Both the position numbers and the translations under genes were made by a program. 64,000 nucleotides of DNA from Marsupella aquatica (Eukaryota; Marchantiophyta): contig OZ316895.1 of assembly GCA_973895155.1 (NCBI GenBank), positions 20,460,001 to 20,524,000 on the forward strand, read 5' to 3'. Positions 14,053 to 26,067 of the stretch are shown here, in pieces. The notes beneath the pieces were generated by a model. That model did not search any database, was not told the origin of the DNA, and was given only the letters and a program-made list of their open reading frames with translations. Numbering within the stretch: position 1 is the first letter of the stretch; each line of letters starts with the position of its first letter.

Positions 14053-15508
14053 TGATTTTCGTTGGTATTATAATTCCATGCTGTCTACTATGAAGATCTT
14101 GTAAAGTCTTGCGCCTAAAACGAGGGCAGACAGGTAGGTCTCAGAATCCTCTCGTTTAACTAATGTTTCTGAGAGTATCACATCCCAATGAGAATGCAGA
14201 TCTTTAGCGAACAAAGCCCGAGACCAACAATACCGGTTGATCAATGTGTAGCTAAATGCGGACGAGTCGAAAACTTGATTTAGATTGGTCTGATTCGACT
14301 CAACGTGAAGTGATTAAGAACTGGAACTGGAACGTATTCAATGGATATAGCAAAACTGCGCAAGGTGATGCGCTCAAATACATTTAGGGAATCGATTCAT
14401 AGCCAACTGAAATTTCCCTCCAGTGTTCTTCGAGATGAATGAATGGACTTGCAAGACGATCCCCAAGTTTGAGTGCAAAACACGTGAAACAGTACTATCC
14501 AACGATGGTCTTGCTTGACAAGTAAGGACTCCCTCAACCATGACAGTCTAGCAAAACCTAACAAAAGACGATAATCCACTAAAATTGGAACCAACTGAGA
14601 TTTTTGGATTCCTCCAGCATTGTGCGAAAATGGTAGTCACTGCATTACTACTACCCTTAAACTCAGAGCATCCAACATGTCACACATGCCTATGTGAGCG
14701 TCTGCAGTTCAAGAGGGCCTGAGGACATGTTCTCTGGCCACATTGAGTCTATGAATCCTTCGGTACAGACTTGCCAAACACTTACATAGTTTTGTGTAGG
14801 CCTGTTCCTTCGTTCCTAACAAGGAACACATTACTGCGTGCAAACCAATCATATGGTAATGCTTTCATGCACATATCTGATTTGGCGCATATCTCCTTCG
14901 CAGAGATTCTCTTGTAGTGAAGACATAGAACTAATGGAGTTTATATGCGGCGAAACACTGATAAAAATACTTTCAGCTCTGAACGCTAATCACGAATGAC
15001 ATCTTCAAACCCCTAATCAACACCATAATCTAAAAGACGACAGTCCCAACCCTTTGGAGCAAACCCATTGAGAGAACATCTGATTCAACGACTAACTCAC
15101 AATGTATCATGAGTATTTCATAGATCACTGGTGAAAACGTCCATACACATCTCAATGCGTACAGTACACTGTAACTTAGCTCCCCGGCATCCTTACAGTT
15201 TATTCTCCAAAAATCACAAATTTGGCGTAATTACAATTCCCCTAATCTTGCGCAAGTCTTTCTCTTGGTTTACCTTAAAGGAATAAGTCGCTGTTGCAAA
15301 GGTTGAACATTGACCCCAACTCTCATGTTTTTGGACCATGATGTGTTTACAGCAATGCCGGTCCGTAAGAAAAAGAATTAAGAATAGATGTCGCAAGACT
15401 CTGATCACTTGTATAATACAGAATTGTACATTGGCCATCAAACTTGGATAGTGTGCTGGAGGCAACAATCGAGAAACTGACGAAAGATCATAAATAGGCC
15501 ACCAAAGT
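14053..15508. other. Upstream of the TTC29-like gene and 3' flank of the thioredoxin gene
   Basis: The TTC29-like promoter and leader should lie just above 14053. The rest is unique-looking AT-moderate DNA with short unrelated frames. Nothing further recognised. Confidence 0.4.
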
Positions 15509-17692
15509 TTACGGCTTGCGATTGATCATCTCACGGACCTCGTCCATAACTAGCCAAGCTTGATGACCACCTATAACCTCTGCCAGTCTTTCGCCATTTT
15601 TCCATAACTGCAACACACAAGCCATAGAGATCATTCCAAATCAGCTCTTCTAGTTTACCGTGTTTTGGTACGCATGATTGTAGGTTTAGACAACATCAAT
15701 CTTAAGAAATCTGAAGGGTGATGCACAATTTAACCATCCAATCCAGAGCATGCAATAATCCACCTTTTTCCAATGCTTTCATCTCTCCCTAAATTGGAGC
15801 TCACAAAGGACAAAGAAGACTTGCAAGCTATAAATTGACTACTGACCGAGCATCCAAGTGTCCCGCGACAGTGACAAAAGCAACACATCTGTGCAAAACA
15901 ACAGCTTTAGACTAGAGAAGCAAGTCTCCAAAAAAAAAGTCCAACGGCTATGTTACCTGAATTGTGGGCATTTTCTGATGGGTTGAATTGCATGGACATG
16001 GTCACAGAAACCAATTGAAGTCAGATCTTGTACTGTGAGGTGTGCTTTAAATCTCATTTTCAATATACTAAATTGCTAGTAGAAAAGAAAAAAAAATTCA
16101 TCTCAAGTCAATTCTGAAAGCCACGGACGAAGACTACGAGTGAAGCTTCCCTGTTATGCAGCAAATACCAGGAACCTAAACAATTCAATCCATGCAAGGC
16201 ATGAGCATTACTGCATGTGATGTTTTGCTCACTTACAGTGACCTCCGCCCGCTTAACAAGAGCTTGAGGAACTTTGTTCACATCCACGTAATAAAACTTG
16301 ATACTGCATCACCACATCCCACACTTAAAAATCGAAGGAAATGACCCAGCATAATTCAAAAAATGAATCACCAGAGTACACTAAGTTAAACCTTTATCAC
16401 CGCACTAGAATAGAAACTCAGAATTTCATCTTTTCATTGAGATACTTAAGAATGTTGACGGATGTCTTCAACCGGCTTGAACACCAATCACATCAGATGC
16501 CGTGGTTCGGAAATCTGAGTCTCAGAAAGCAATCTCCACGTCATGATATTGTATGTGGGAGTGGTCCAAGTAATCACGGGTTGAAGAGTTGACTTACTTA
16601 GGATGGTATTCAGCTGCAATCTTCTCCAGCTTCGGCTTCAAGTAGATGCATTTACGACACCACTGAGCCAGCCTATCAACGTAACGCACAACTCAAAACT
16701 GTTAGCCGTGCGAATTTTTTCTACCCATCTTAAATCTTTCGCAAGCCACGGCATATACTAAAGACGCGGTCAACATTCCGTACCCTCTAGCCAACCCCGC
16801 TTGCTTTTAGGAGCCAAAAATGAAGAAGCGAATCCCGCAATCCTTATCTGTATTCAGTTGAAGAGATTTCTGTAATGAGCATTTGATACCAATGCTGAAC
16901 TCAAATTCTCATCCAATCTTGCTACCAAAATTCTCACATTTCCTTCCAGCTATTGAGCAATTATTGCCCAACTTGCGTAAAATGCAGAGAGTGCACACCG
17001 ACCATGAATTACTCCGTATCTAATAATTGGGGAGACGAAAATGTGACCGACCAGAAGAGAACTTAGTAACAGAGAGACAGAGACTCAACTGAAAGCCAAG
17101 TTCTGAGCGGGGATTGAGGAGAGAAAGTCATATTCCAAGATCGAGAGGATTACATTCAAGTACGTCTTCAATGTAGAAAAGCCCCAGAAGAGACCGAGTA
17201 TACAACGCGGCAGATATGGGGAGAAGGATAAGTTACGAGAGATTGCTAATGCGAGAAAGAAAAGAGCAAGCACCAGTCAATTACTATTGGTTGATTGCGC
17301 TCCATCGCCTCGTTCAACACCTGATCAAAGTGTGCTTCTCCTGTGATCAGCTCGAGAGGTAAAAAGCTGGGATTGGACGCTCCCACCCGCCCCACCGCCC
17401 CCACGTGCATCGCCACTGATCTCCTCGTCAGCCCCAACTTCCCTTCTCTGATCCCCAACTCTACTCTGTCCCCGTCCAAATCGCTCCCCCTCGCCATCCA
17501 CTGCCCACGGCGAGTCAATGGCAGCAACCTCCCAATTGATGATGATGCCACAGCACGTTGACTAGGATCCACTCTACTCCTCAAACGAATTGCTGAACAA
17601 TCCCTCTCATTCCCAATCTTGCTGAAATCACTGGTGCTGGCGAGCTGGCCATGACTGCAGGAGAACCGCAATTCAGCTCCTAAGGTCCCCAT
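15509..17692 (-). CDS. WCRKC-type thioredoxin-like protein, chloroplast
   Basis: A thioredoxin-fold disulphide protein of the plant thioredoxin-like 3 / WCRKC group, expected in the plastid stroma. Read on the minus strand the exons are 17692-17274, 16672-16598, 16303-16237, 15974-15957 and 15607-15509, which join in phase to 225 residues. Residues 1-100 are Ser/Arg-rich and poor in acidic residues near the start, consistent with a transit peptide. The thioredoxin domain starts near 115 ([14 protein letters not shown]), has WLAQWCRKC at 140-148 with both active-site cysteines (C145, C148) and the unusual RK between them, then [17 protein letters not shown], the cis-proline loop KMPTIQ at 188-193, and [19 protein letters not shown]. 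The fourth exon is only 18 nt and encodes exactly KMPTIQ. All introns are GT-AG. Family assignment is firm from the WCRKC motif and C-terminal match. Confidence 0.92.
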
Positions 17693-18511
17693 TAATGACT
17701 ATTTCGTTCTTCGTCTGTTCCTCTTCGTCTTCTTCTTTGGTATCCCAAGCTGTCTGCCTTATTGTCAGCACATTATCCAATCCTACTCTGCCTGCCTCAA
17801 TGTCAGCACGATATGTAGGGGGAGGCAAGTTCTTCTTCTTCGTCTTCCTTTGCGATATGTAGGGGGAGGCAAGTTCTTCTTCTTCGTCTTCCTTTGTGGT
17901 ATCCCACAGTGCCGATTCTAAACGAGCACAATTGCAAAGTAGCTGACTTCACCTCTTCTTACCACCATCATCAATGGTATCCTAAGCTTGCCAACGTCGA
18001 GAAGGTCATCAGTCCAGAGCCCAATGCAGGGAAGCGGTACCTTTCTCCACCACCTTTGCCTCTGCTCTTCATTTGCTGAGCCATGTCGACGGTGAGTTGG
18101 TCTTGCAGCTGGGCGGACGGTGGGTCTGCACCAGTGCAAAGGCGGATGCAACTGCGAGTCCAAGGGCTGGAAATGCTGCCTGAAAATGTGGATAGCCGTC
18201 TGGAACGGACAATGCTGACTCTGATAATTGTGGATAGCTCAATCCACTTTCCAACTTGGGGTCGGTTGGACATCAGTGTGTGTTCACGAAGGCGGGAGTT
18301 GAGAGAAAGAGACTAGTAGGGGCTTTACAAGAACGTATAGGATAATGCAAGTCTAGTTTGGGTTTAATAGGTCTGGGGTTTCAAACGTTGGGTTCACAAA
18401 CGTGTAACCCTGTCAGTGACCACAGAGTGAAAAACCTACCACAAAGTGAAAAAAAACCTACCCAGCTACAGTCTCCAGAAAGTGAAGAAAACCTGCCCAG
18501 TCACACTACAA
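17693..18511. other. Thioredoxin promoter side and unassigned sequence
   Basis: Contains a 44-bp tandem duplication at 17810-17897 followed by 400 bases with competing open frames on both strands (about 17894-18316). None has a recognisable domain. The 44-bp unit has the TTCTTCTTCTTCGTC run typical of plant leaders, so it may lie in the thioredoxin 5' region. Confidence 0.4.
17810..17897. repeat. 44-bp tandem duplication
   Basis: Two nearly identical units beginning GATATGTAGGGGGAGGCAAG. Confidence 0.85.
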
Positions 18512-18649
18512 TCTAGAAAGTTTTCCGAACTTCCTTGGAGCATGGTTCAGGCTAGAACCCTTGCCTATACATGCATTATAGTCTAGAACTTTTCTGAACT
18601 TCCTTGGGGGGTTCACACCAGAACCCTTGCCTATACATGCATTATAGTA
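18512..18649. repeat. About 70-bp tandem duplication
   Basis: Two imperfect units starting TCTAGAA and ending TATACATGCATTATAG. They differ by substitutions and small indels in the middle. Confidence 0.75.
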
Positions 18650-19183
18650 TGTAACTAGCCCCGACTATCCGTTCTTTGAACATGAATCGTGAAGAGAACA
18701 ATAAAAGAATTATCAAAATATATTTTCTATTCATATTCTTTGAAGATTAATGAAATGATTAAAAAAAACCCATCATTTTAATAGTCATATATAATATATC
18801 ATTCTCCTTGATGTGCACAGGGTTTTTGTATGCACATCCATGTTCTATGCACATATGTTGTGGTGGGGCCATACTACCTATATTTTTTTAATGTAAATAT
18901 TTAAAAATTATCACATAAAATTGGCATGTACATACATCATAGTCATATCATAAGTTTTTCTCATGCACATGATGACCACAGACTTACGGTCTAGAGGCTT
19001 CACTCTAGACCTAGCTTGTGAAAAGTAGGCTGCAATTCGCGCTTTATTAGTAAGATTTTTGTCCAAAAAAAAGTTAATTTTCAGGTGATAAATTATGGGA
19101 ATAGCAAGGGTAACCTGCCTTCCTTACAGAATTTACGGAAGGTCAAAAATTGATCAGTCACATGTGATTTGCCATACCACTAG
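18650..19183. other. AT-rich repeat-like spacer
   Basis: No open frame of interest. The string GGTCTAGAGGCTTCACTCTAGAC (given in part: TAGAGGCTTCACTCTAGA) occurs near 18990 and recurs near 20012 and 20388, marking a dispersed or imperfectly palindromic local repeat. Confidence 0.35.
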
Positions 19184-19524
19184 CCTGATGTTGAGCAAAG
19201 ATGACATTCACATGAACCATCCAACGCACAAATAGTCGACATAGAGAGATATGTGGTTCACCTCAACTGAGGTTACATTCTCGGGAACACACGAGAGCTT
19301 TACCACACTCTAGGCCCGTCGGCCATACCAAGTCTCCGCAATACAAGATCCCCCTATCTCTCAACTGGCTCCGTAACAATGAGCCTGAGTTCCTACTATC
19401 CAAGCGCATACCCCTTGGGATATAGTGTGCAACCTAGTTAACCTAACCTAGTCTGCAACTAAGGTTAGCACTAACTAAGGTTATAGCCATAACCCTACAC
19501 TAAGAGTAAATGCCTAACACCTGA
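19184..19524. mobile_element. Solo copia-type LTR with 5-bp target duplication
   Basis: The LTR runs 19189-19519 and begins TGTTGAGCAAAG and ends CCTAACA, the TG...CA ends of LTRs. The five bases before it (19184-19188) and after it (19520-19524) are both CCTGA, a perfect target-site duplication. No internal element sequence lies between the duplications, so it is a solo LTR left by LTR-LTR recombination. It is related to the LTR at 32396-32743. By comparison with that element it is probably in minus orientation. Confidence 0.8.
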
Positions 19525-19665
19525 TTGTCAGTTACTTGAATGTGAATAGAGATTGGGAGAAGAGAACGTGAATAGAGATGGAGAGGAGAAAAGGAACTTA
19601 GTAGGAAAATTGATTTTTTGCCCCGTTCACCCTCACTTTGAGTTATGCTCTCATCCAGAGTGTAT

Positions 19666-19975
19666 TGTTGAGCAAAGACAACATTCACAACTAAATACCC
19701 ATGAACATCCAATGAACAAGTAATTGACAATTATAAGAGGGTATGTGTTTCACCTTAAGTGAGGCTATGTCCCCTGGAACACACAAGAGTTTTATTACAC
19801 TCTAGGCCCATAGACCATACCAAGTCGGACTACACAAGCTCTCTTGATCTCTCAACTGGCTCCATAACAATGAGTCCGAGGTCGTTCTAACAAGCGTTTA
19901 CCTACTTGTGTATATAGTGTGTAGCATAGTTACCGATGCAATTGTAACCCTAGATCTAAAAGTAAATGCCTAACC
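19666..19975. repeat. Second LTR copy of the same family
   Basis: Starts TGTTGAGCAAAGACAACATTC and ends GTAAATGCCTAAC, matching the LTR ends at 19519 and 32743. The last base of the CA end seems mutated and no clear target duplication is visible. It has the same orientation as the neighbour at 19189. The 146 bases between them are too few for an element body. Confidence 0.65.
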
Positions 19976-20135
19976 TATACCCTCACTTTCAGTTATGCCC
20001 TCACTTAGAGTTAGGGTCTAGAGGCTTCACTCTAGACAAAAGGCCCAAGAAATAACTTTCTAGTGCTTTGTTAATTAAACAAGCTTGAATGTCCATCCTT
20101 TGAATGTTAGTAGAAATGATGACAAAACTTATCAT

Positions 20136-20320
20136 GCATGATTAGCATTTTATTATTTTTTTATTATTATTTAATTATTTAATTTTTTTTAATTTTTAAA
20201 CTGTGAAACCCCACAGAAAGGGAGGAGTCAGCCACAATAGTTGAACCCAAGATCTGTTAGTCTCTATTCAAGTGAGCTACCACAAAGTCATGCCTCTCTG
20301 GGTTGCATGATCAGCATTTT
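20136..20320 (-). mobile_element. tRNA-derived SINE with 16-bp target duplication
   Basis: On the minus strand the body (20304 down to about 20205) carries a pol III box A-like GTGGTAGCTCACTTGAA and a box B-like GGGTTCAACTA about 30 bases later, the spacing of a tRNA head. It is followed by a tail of about 50-60 bases made almost only of A and T (20152-20205). The flanks 20136-20151 and 20305-20320 are the same 16-mer (GCATGATNAGCATTTT) with one mismatch, as LINE-machinery retroposition produces. The element is short, has no coding capacity, and looks complete. Confidence 0.82.
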
Positions 20321-20662
20321 GACATACATAATATCACATCTTTGGTTCCATCCACATAGATTGGGGCGGGGCCCTAGAGTCATAGACTAGAGGCTTCACT
20401 CTAGAAACATAGACCCCTACTCTAGCTTCTCATCACTATTTGTTACATATATAGATACAGGTCCATTAGCCTCATGTCATTTACTATAGATGCCTGGTGA
20501 CAAAAAAGTGGTCAGGTAGTGCATTTAATATATATTGTACAAAATGAGAAGAAATCCTTTCAAAATACTTCCACCCCAATTGGTGATCCAAACCTTGGCC
20601 AGAATTACACCGTCTATATAAACTTTTGAGAAATTGACAAGTTACTGGCGCTTACTTGCCTT

Positions 20663-20820
20663 CTTTGGCCTGCTGATTCCCCCCATGCGAGGGTTCACCT
20701 GGGGGAACAAAGTTTAGTTAGAAAAAGGATTTATAAAAGTCTTTGGCCTGCTGATCCCCCCCCCCCATAGAGGGTTCACCTGGGGGAATAAAGTTTAGTT
20801 AGAAAAAGGATTTATAAAAG
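20663..20820. repeat. 79-bp tandem duplication
   Basis: Two near-identical units starting CTTTGGCCTGCTGAT and ending GGATTTATAAAAG. The C-run in the unit differs in length. Confidence 0.85.
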
Positions 20821-22372
20821 TGACCAGACGCTTGAGTAGTCACCAGGGTTTTATCATACCATACTGGTCCATTTTTAAAAAAATTCATGCAGATCGATTG
20901 AGACTGCCTGCCACATGACAAAAAATGTCATCACGCAGTGCATTTAGTATGATAGAGAATCTCAAGGGTTTGATGTGGAATCCCACAAATCACCTAGGAC
21001 AATTTTAGGTCGGATACACCCTAAAACTCAAGAAAAAGTTTCTTTGAATTATTTTGCCCCTATAATTTTTTAATATTCTTGGAATTTTCCAAATTTTGGT
21101 TTTAAAAACACTATCTCTTCTTATAAGTCTCAAAATTAGATATGAAATACTCTAGTTTTCTTAAACAACAAAATTTAGGTCTTCCCGTAGAACCAATGTG
21201 GTGTGTTGTCTTTGCAGAAGTGTGACCCCTGAGTACAAATAAGTTGTAGATTGCCCCGTGGACTGCTGGCACTGCTGGGTTTCTATTTGTCAATTAATTG
21301 TCAAACTCACATAATTATAAACCCCCCACTCTCACTCTCAATCTGTTCAAGATGACATTAACAAATTTTCAACTTCATTGTCTTATTATAGTGGATGGTC
21401 TTTGATCTTGTAATTCTATTTGTCAATGAAAATGAATTGCCAAACTTATTCTCAAATCACTCCCCCTTCCCAACCCCTCTAATTGTTTGACCCCTCTAGC
21501 TGCTCACCTGGCTGGTCCAAGGGCTGGTCACAAGTCACCCTCGGCCATCTGAGCTGACCACTGAGCCCCACCCAGGTGGTTCTTAATTCAAAATCTCATT
21601 GTTGATTATCTCAAACTAAGGAAAGCATCACACAAAACCCCATAAATCATAATGAGATTAATATTGCTTTTTACTAACTACACCTTTCCTTTGTATGCAT
21701 TCTCAGGGCTTTGGATGTCAGAAAGTGCTTGGGCCATTGGATCTTTGAATCAAATATTGATGTTTATCCCAACACCAACTTTCATACTGACATTTATTTC
21801 TATTAATGTTGCTTTTACCACGACAGAGGAAACTGAGTACCACTTAATTGTCATGTTAGTGAAAGGAGGTTGGGAACCTGCTATCACAGGTTAGAGAACT
21901 TGTGGTGACCTGCGCACATGTGCAGGTCACCACCCTTAGGGATAAGAGCCATCTTGCATGTGTGAGGTCCTTAGTTTTCCAGCACTCAACAGATGATGTT
22001 AAAATATTTACTGAGAATTTTGTGGAGGAACCTCCTCTTCAGGCAGGGCTTATGGCATACAAAGTGGAGAGCCAAGGGCAAAGGCCACAAACTTTCCGGC
22101 CCTTGAGGTCCAGTCCTTTAAAATCAGAATAAAACAGACAACACAGTCAAGAAATGACAAAAATACAAAAGAAAGGTGAAAAAAATAACTTGTGGACCTT
22201 TACACATAGCAGGACAATTAAGAGGATTTAGTCCTGCAATTTTGGGAGAGGGAGTGGTAATGGCTACTTTTTTAGCCAGGACAGTCTACATGCAATTTGG
22301 CCCTAAGGTTGGCTATACATTAGCTACAGTCTGAGGTATATATTTGTGGACCAGAAGGGTACATGTAGAGCT

Positions 22373-22404
22373 TGGTGTGTGTGTGTGTTTGTGTGTGTGT
22401 GTGT
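22373..22404. repeat. (GT)n microsatellite
   Basis: GT dinucleotide run interrupted once by TTT. Confidence 0.85.
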
Positions 22405-22804
22405 CATGCTCCAAATTTTGTGTTGAGGGTGGAAATGGTTTAACAGTACTAGGGTGAGGTTCTATGGTATGCTGAAGGGTGATTATGTCCAACAGGTCTC
22501 AAGTTCTATACTTGACCAAACAGTTCTGCTCGAGTTTTAGAATTGATTTCTATCGCAAACTACCTCAAGTGGGTTTAATGCAAAATTAATGCTCCTAACT
22601 ATCTTGGACAATGTATTACACACACCTCAGGCACTTGTTGCTGCATTTACAAAAACATGACCTCAAGGGGTCACAAAAAACTGTTGGAACCTCAGGGGTT
22701 TCACTTGCACAAAAATAGCATCACGTGCGACGAAATATAGGATCATTTTATTGGTTCAAAGGGAAGACTTAAGAGTTTTTTGAGAAGAACAATAGGGTCT
22801 TTTA

Positions 22805-23140
22805 TGTTGAACTATGACATCTTCCTTCATGACGATCCAATCATTATTCATTCCATGTACACGTAGTCGACACAATCTCTACGTGGTTCACCTCTTCTCC
22901 AATGCTACATCCACGCAAACACTCAAGCTTTACTTCAAGAGTAGACAAACACACTTGCTCTCCCTCTTCCTCAAGTTGCTCTGTTATAATGAGTAAGCAC
23001 AACACACCAGCGGCTTACACTAGCCCTGGTATATACAAGGTCACACATGACTAACCTAACCTCAGCTAAGACCCTAATTGTGGTTAGCTTAAGTATCATA
23101 ACCTAGCTATGAGTCACAAGACTAAGAGCAATCCTTAACA
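22805..23140 (-). repeat. 3' LTR of the copia element
   Basis: 336 bases with TG...CA ends. It keeps a 4-base AGCT segment that the other LTR lacks. Confidence 0.92.
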
Positions 23141-23457
23141 AAATCCCCCTTGACTCTAGTCTTTGGGACTGCAATTTTTGCTATCCATATGAGATACTCA
23201 GCGGGAAATTCTAGACAATCACCTAAAACCATAAGTGTCCCCCTAAAAACCATTTAAGGTTAACTAAGGGTTAACTAGAATTAAGTCATAGCCTTAACAG
23301 GATTGAGTAACCCATATACAAAAATTACATATTGTTAAGTTACTCTACTAGTGCTGCAAATGCAAAACTTGCAACGTAGCACGGTGTCTTGAGTAACTCT
23401 CCAAATGAATCGTTTTGGTAAAAGCATTAGCCGGGTTGAGCTTTCCATCAATCTTGA

Positions 23458-23859
23458 CTAGCTCAAATATTTTATCAGACACTGCTTGCCTATAAAATGG
23501 TACTTGATGTCAATGTACTTCACCCTGCTATCCATAACCTGGTTAATAGCCCGGTTAATAGCTAGGTGAAGCGCACTCTGGCTGTCACAATGAAGAGCCA
23601 TTTTTCCATGCTTCAATCCCATCTCAGTGACCAGCTTATCCAACCAAATTGATTTCTTTGCTGCTTCTGCTATTGCAACATATTCTGCTTCTGTAGTAGA
23701 CTGAGATACACACTTCTACAAAGTAGATCTCCAACTTATGCATCCTTCTCCAAGAGTAAAGTAACACATACCCAATCGTTGACCTTCTTGTTTCCAGACA
23801 GCCTCCATAGTCAGAATCTACATAGCCAACCAAAGATTTGGTTTTGTTTGATCTACTTT
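23458..23859 (-). pseudogene. Copia RNase H region
   Basis: Minus-strand frames give VGYVDSDYGGCLETRRSTIGY and, after a frame change, the segment DSQSALHLAINRAI and VKYIDIKYHF, all typical of the copia RNase H domain. The frame breaks between the two parts. Confidence 0.85.
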
Positions 23860-24124
23860 CAAATAACAGACCATATGTAGTCTATTGTGCCCTTAAAATA
23901 CCTGAGAATCCATTTCACAGCCTCCCAGTATACCTTCCCTAGATTGGACAGGAATCTACTCACTTTGCCCATTGCTAGGGCTAGATCAGGCCTGGTACAC
24001 ATCATCAAATACATTAGACTGCCCACTGCCTTCTCATATGGAACCTTAGTCATCAAGCCTCTCTCCACTAGATCCGTGGGGCAGAAAGCCAATAATAACT
24101 TAAAATGTGGAGCCAAATGAATAC

Positions 24125-24716
24125 TTACTGGCTTACAATTCTCCATATTGAATCTTGCAAGTACCTTTTAGCATACTTGCCTTGATTCAGCCACAATTGT
24201 CCAATGTCAAAGTTCCTCGTAATCTCCATACCAAAGATCCTTTTAGCTTTCTCAAGATCCTTCATTCGGAATTCAGAACTCAGTTTCGCTTTGAGTTTGT
24301 CAACCTCAAATTGATCCTTAGCCGCAATCAACATGTCATCCACATAGAGTACCCGAATGAGTAAACCAAACACACCATTCTTGACTGATTTCGTATACAC
24401 ACAAGAATTATACACCATCCTAGTGAATCCTTGTGCAAACATGAAATCATCAAATTGCTTGTTCCATTGCCGAGGAGCTTGCTTCAATCCATACAAGACT
24501 TAAGCAACCTGTAAACTAAACTCTCTTAGTTGGCCCTTCTTCACAAAGCCCAGTGGTTGCCTCATGAAAATTTGTTCCTCCAAGGTGCCATAGAGAAAAG
24601 CAGTAACAATGTTCATCCATTTGATCTAACACCAGATCAAAAAACACAATAAGTTGACACAAAATTTGTATCGTGGAATACTTGACAACTGATGAGAAGA
24701 CTTCATTGTAATCCAC
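24125..24716 (-). pseudogene. Copia reverse transcriptase region
   Basis: Reads MDYNEVFSSVVKYSTI, then MYGLKQAPRQWNKQFDDFM and the catalytic YVDDML (near 24335-24350). A stop and a frameshift lie between the two parts, at about 24500. The palm motif is intact but the frame is not. Confidence 0.9.
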
Positions 24717-25225
24717 TCCTTTCTCCTGAGTGAATCCCTTAGCAACAAGCCTTGCCTTGTATATCTTGTCTCCTCCTTCTGAAGAGTTGTCCTTCAGCTT
24801 GTAAATTCATTTGCTATCCACCACTTGTTGATCATTTGGCAGTTGCACTAGCTCCCATGTTTTGTTGTCATTTAAAGATTGCATTTGTCTCTACATTGCT
24901 GCATTCTATTCATCATTTTTGTCTGAAATGCACGCATCATGATATGAAGAAGGTTCTTCTTCTTCCAAGATCAGTGCCTTGTCATCATCATCAGGTGCAA
25001 TGTCAACATCGTCTAGCCTTGATGAATTTGTCCATTGTCCATACTTGATAGGAGCTCTAGTAGAACGGCTGGAAGTTCTTCTAGTAGATGATTCAAGCTG
25101 ATCTTCTATTGCTGCTGGCTAAATTTGAGGTACACCAATATCAATCTGCTCCTCTTGTTCCATCACAGGAACTAGCTCCATACCCGGAGCATCTTTTTCT
25201 CTCCTGTCATGAACATCATCATGAC

Positions 25226-26067
25226 TTATCTCCCCCCAACTGGGTTTGGGATAGGAGATTTTTCCTTGTCAGTATGGAACCCCTGAGAACTCTCCCCGTC
25301 CTTTGATGATCTGGATTCATTAAAGGAAATATCTTTACTGACAATTAATTTAGAGGTTACTGGATCCCATAACCTATAACCTTTTACACCTTTATGATAT
25401 CCAAGAAAAATGCACTTCCTTGACTTGGACTCCAACTTAGACCAAGCTAGGAAGGTGTAATCACATAAGCATCACATCCAAAAACCTTGAGATGTGAATA
25501 ATCCGTTTGACGTTCGTACCTCATTTCAAATGGCGTCTTGAATCCAATTGCATTGGATGGAGAGAAATTTACCAAATAAGCTGCAGTGTTGATAGCTTCA
25601 ACCCAAAATTCATGTGGTAAACATGATTGGCTCAACATACTCCTCGAGTGCTCCAACAGTGTTTGGTTGAGCCTCTCAGAAACACTATTTTGCTGAGGAG
25701 TATAACTTATTATGAGATGATGTGTAATCCCTTGCTCTTTACAATACATTCCAAATTTACCAGAACCGTATTCACCACCGTTATCCGATTGAAAATGTCT
25801 TACCTTATTACCAGTCTGATTCTCAACTTGGATTTTCCACTCCTTAAAAGTGGCAAAAATATCAGACTTATTGTGTATAAAGTATATCCACACATGCCTT
25901 GAGTAATCGTCAATGAACGTGACATAGTAAACTCTTCTAGAATGTGAGGGAGTAGGGGCTAGTACGTCCCCACACATCACTATGTACATACTCAAGTACC
26001 TTCTTGCTGGTGTAAGTCCGGCCTCCGAAGGGTTTCCTGTGTTGCCTTCCAAGCACACAATGTTCAC
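25226..26067 (-). pseudogene. Copia integrase region
   Basis: The frame 26067-25447 has the integrase core: TFIDDYSRHVWIYF, then FQSDNGGEYGSGKF, then TPQQNSVSERLNQTLLE, giving the D, D and E catalytic residues, and HEFWVEAINTAAYL. It stops at 25447. The downstream SRKCIFLGYHKGVKGYRLWD linker continues in another frame to 25226. Confidence 0.92.

Larger units (their letters stand above)
20321..22799. other. Intergenic repeat-rich region
   Basis: Contains the 79-bp tandem duplication at 20663 and a GT microsatellite at 22373. Open frames at 21652-21894 and 21902-22132 have no family features. I see no gene, and no element ends that I can pair. Confidence 0.4.

Noticed and set aside
18119-18218. 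Cysteine-rich frame (CKGGCNCESKGWKCC) that looked like a small secreted peptide or metallothionein
   Set aside because: An in-frame TGA lies 14 codons upstream with no ATG between, and no plausible splice site supplies a start.
19189-19975. The two adjacent LTRs as the ends of one short element
   Set aside because: Only 146 bases separate them, with no primer site or polypurine tract. The first has its own target duplication.
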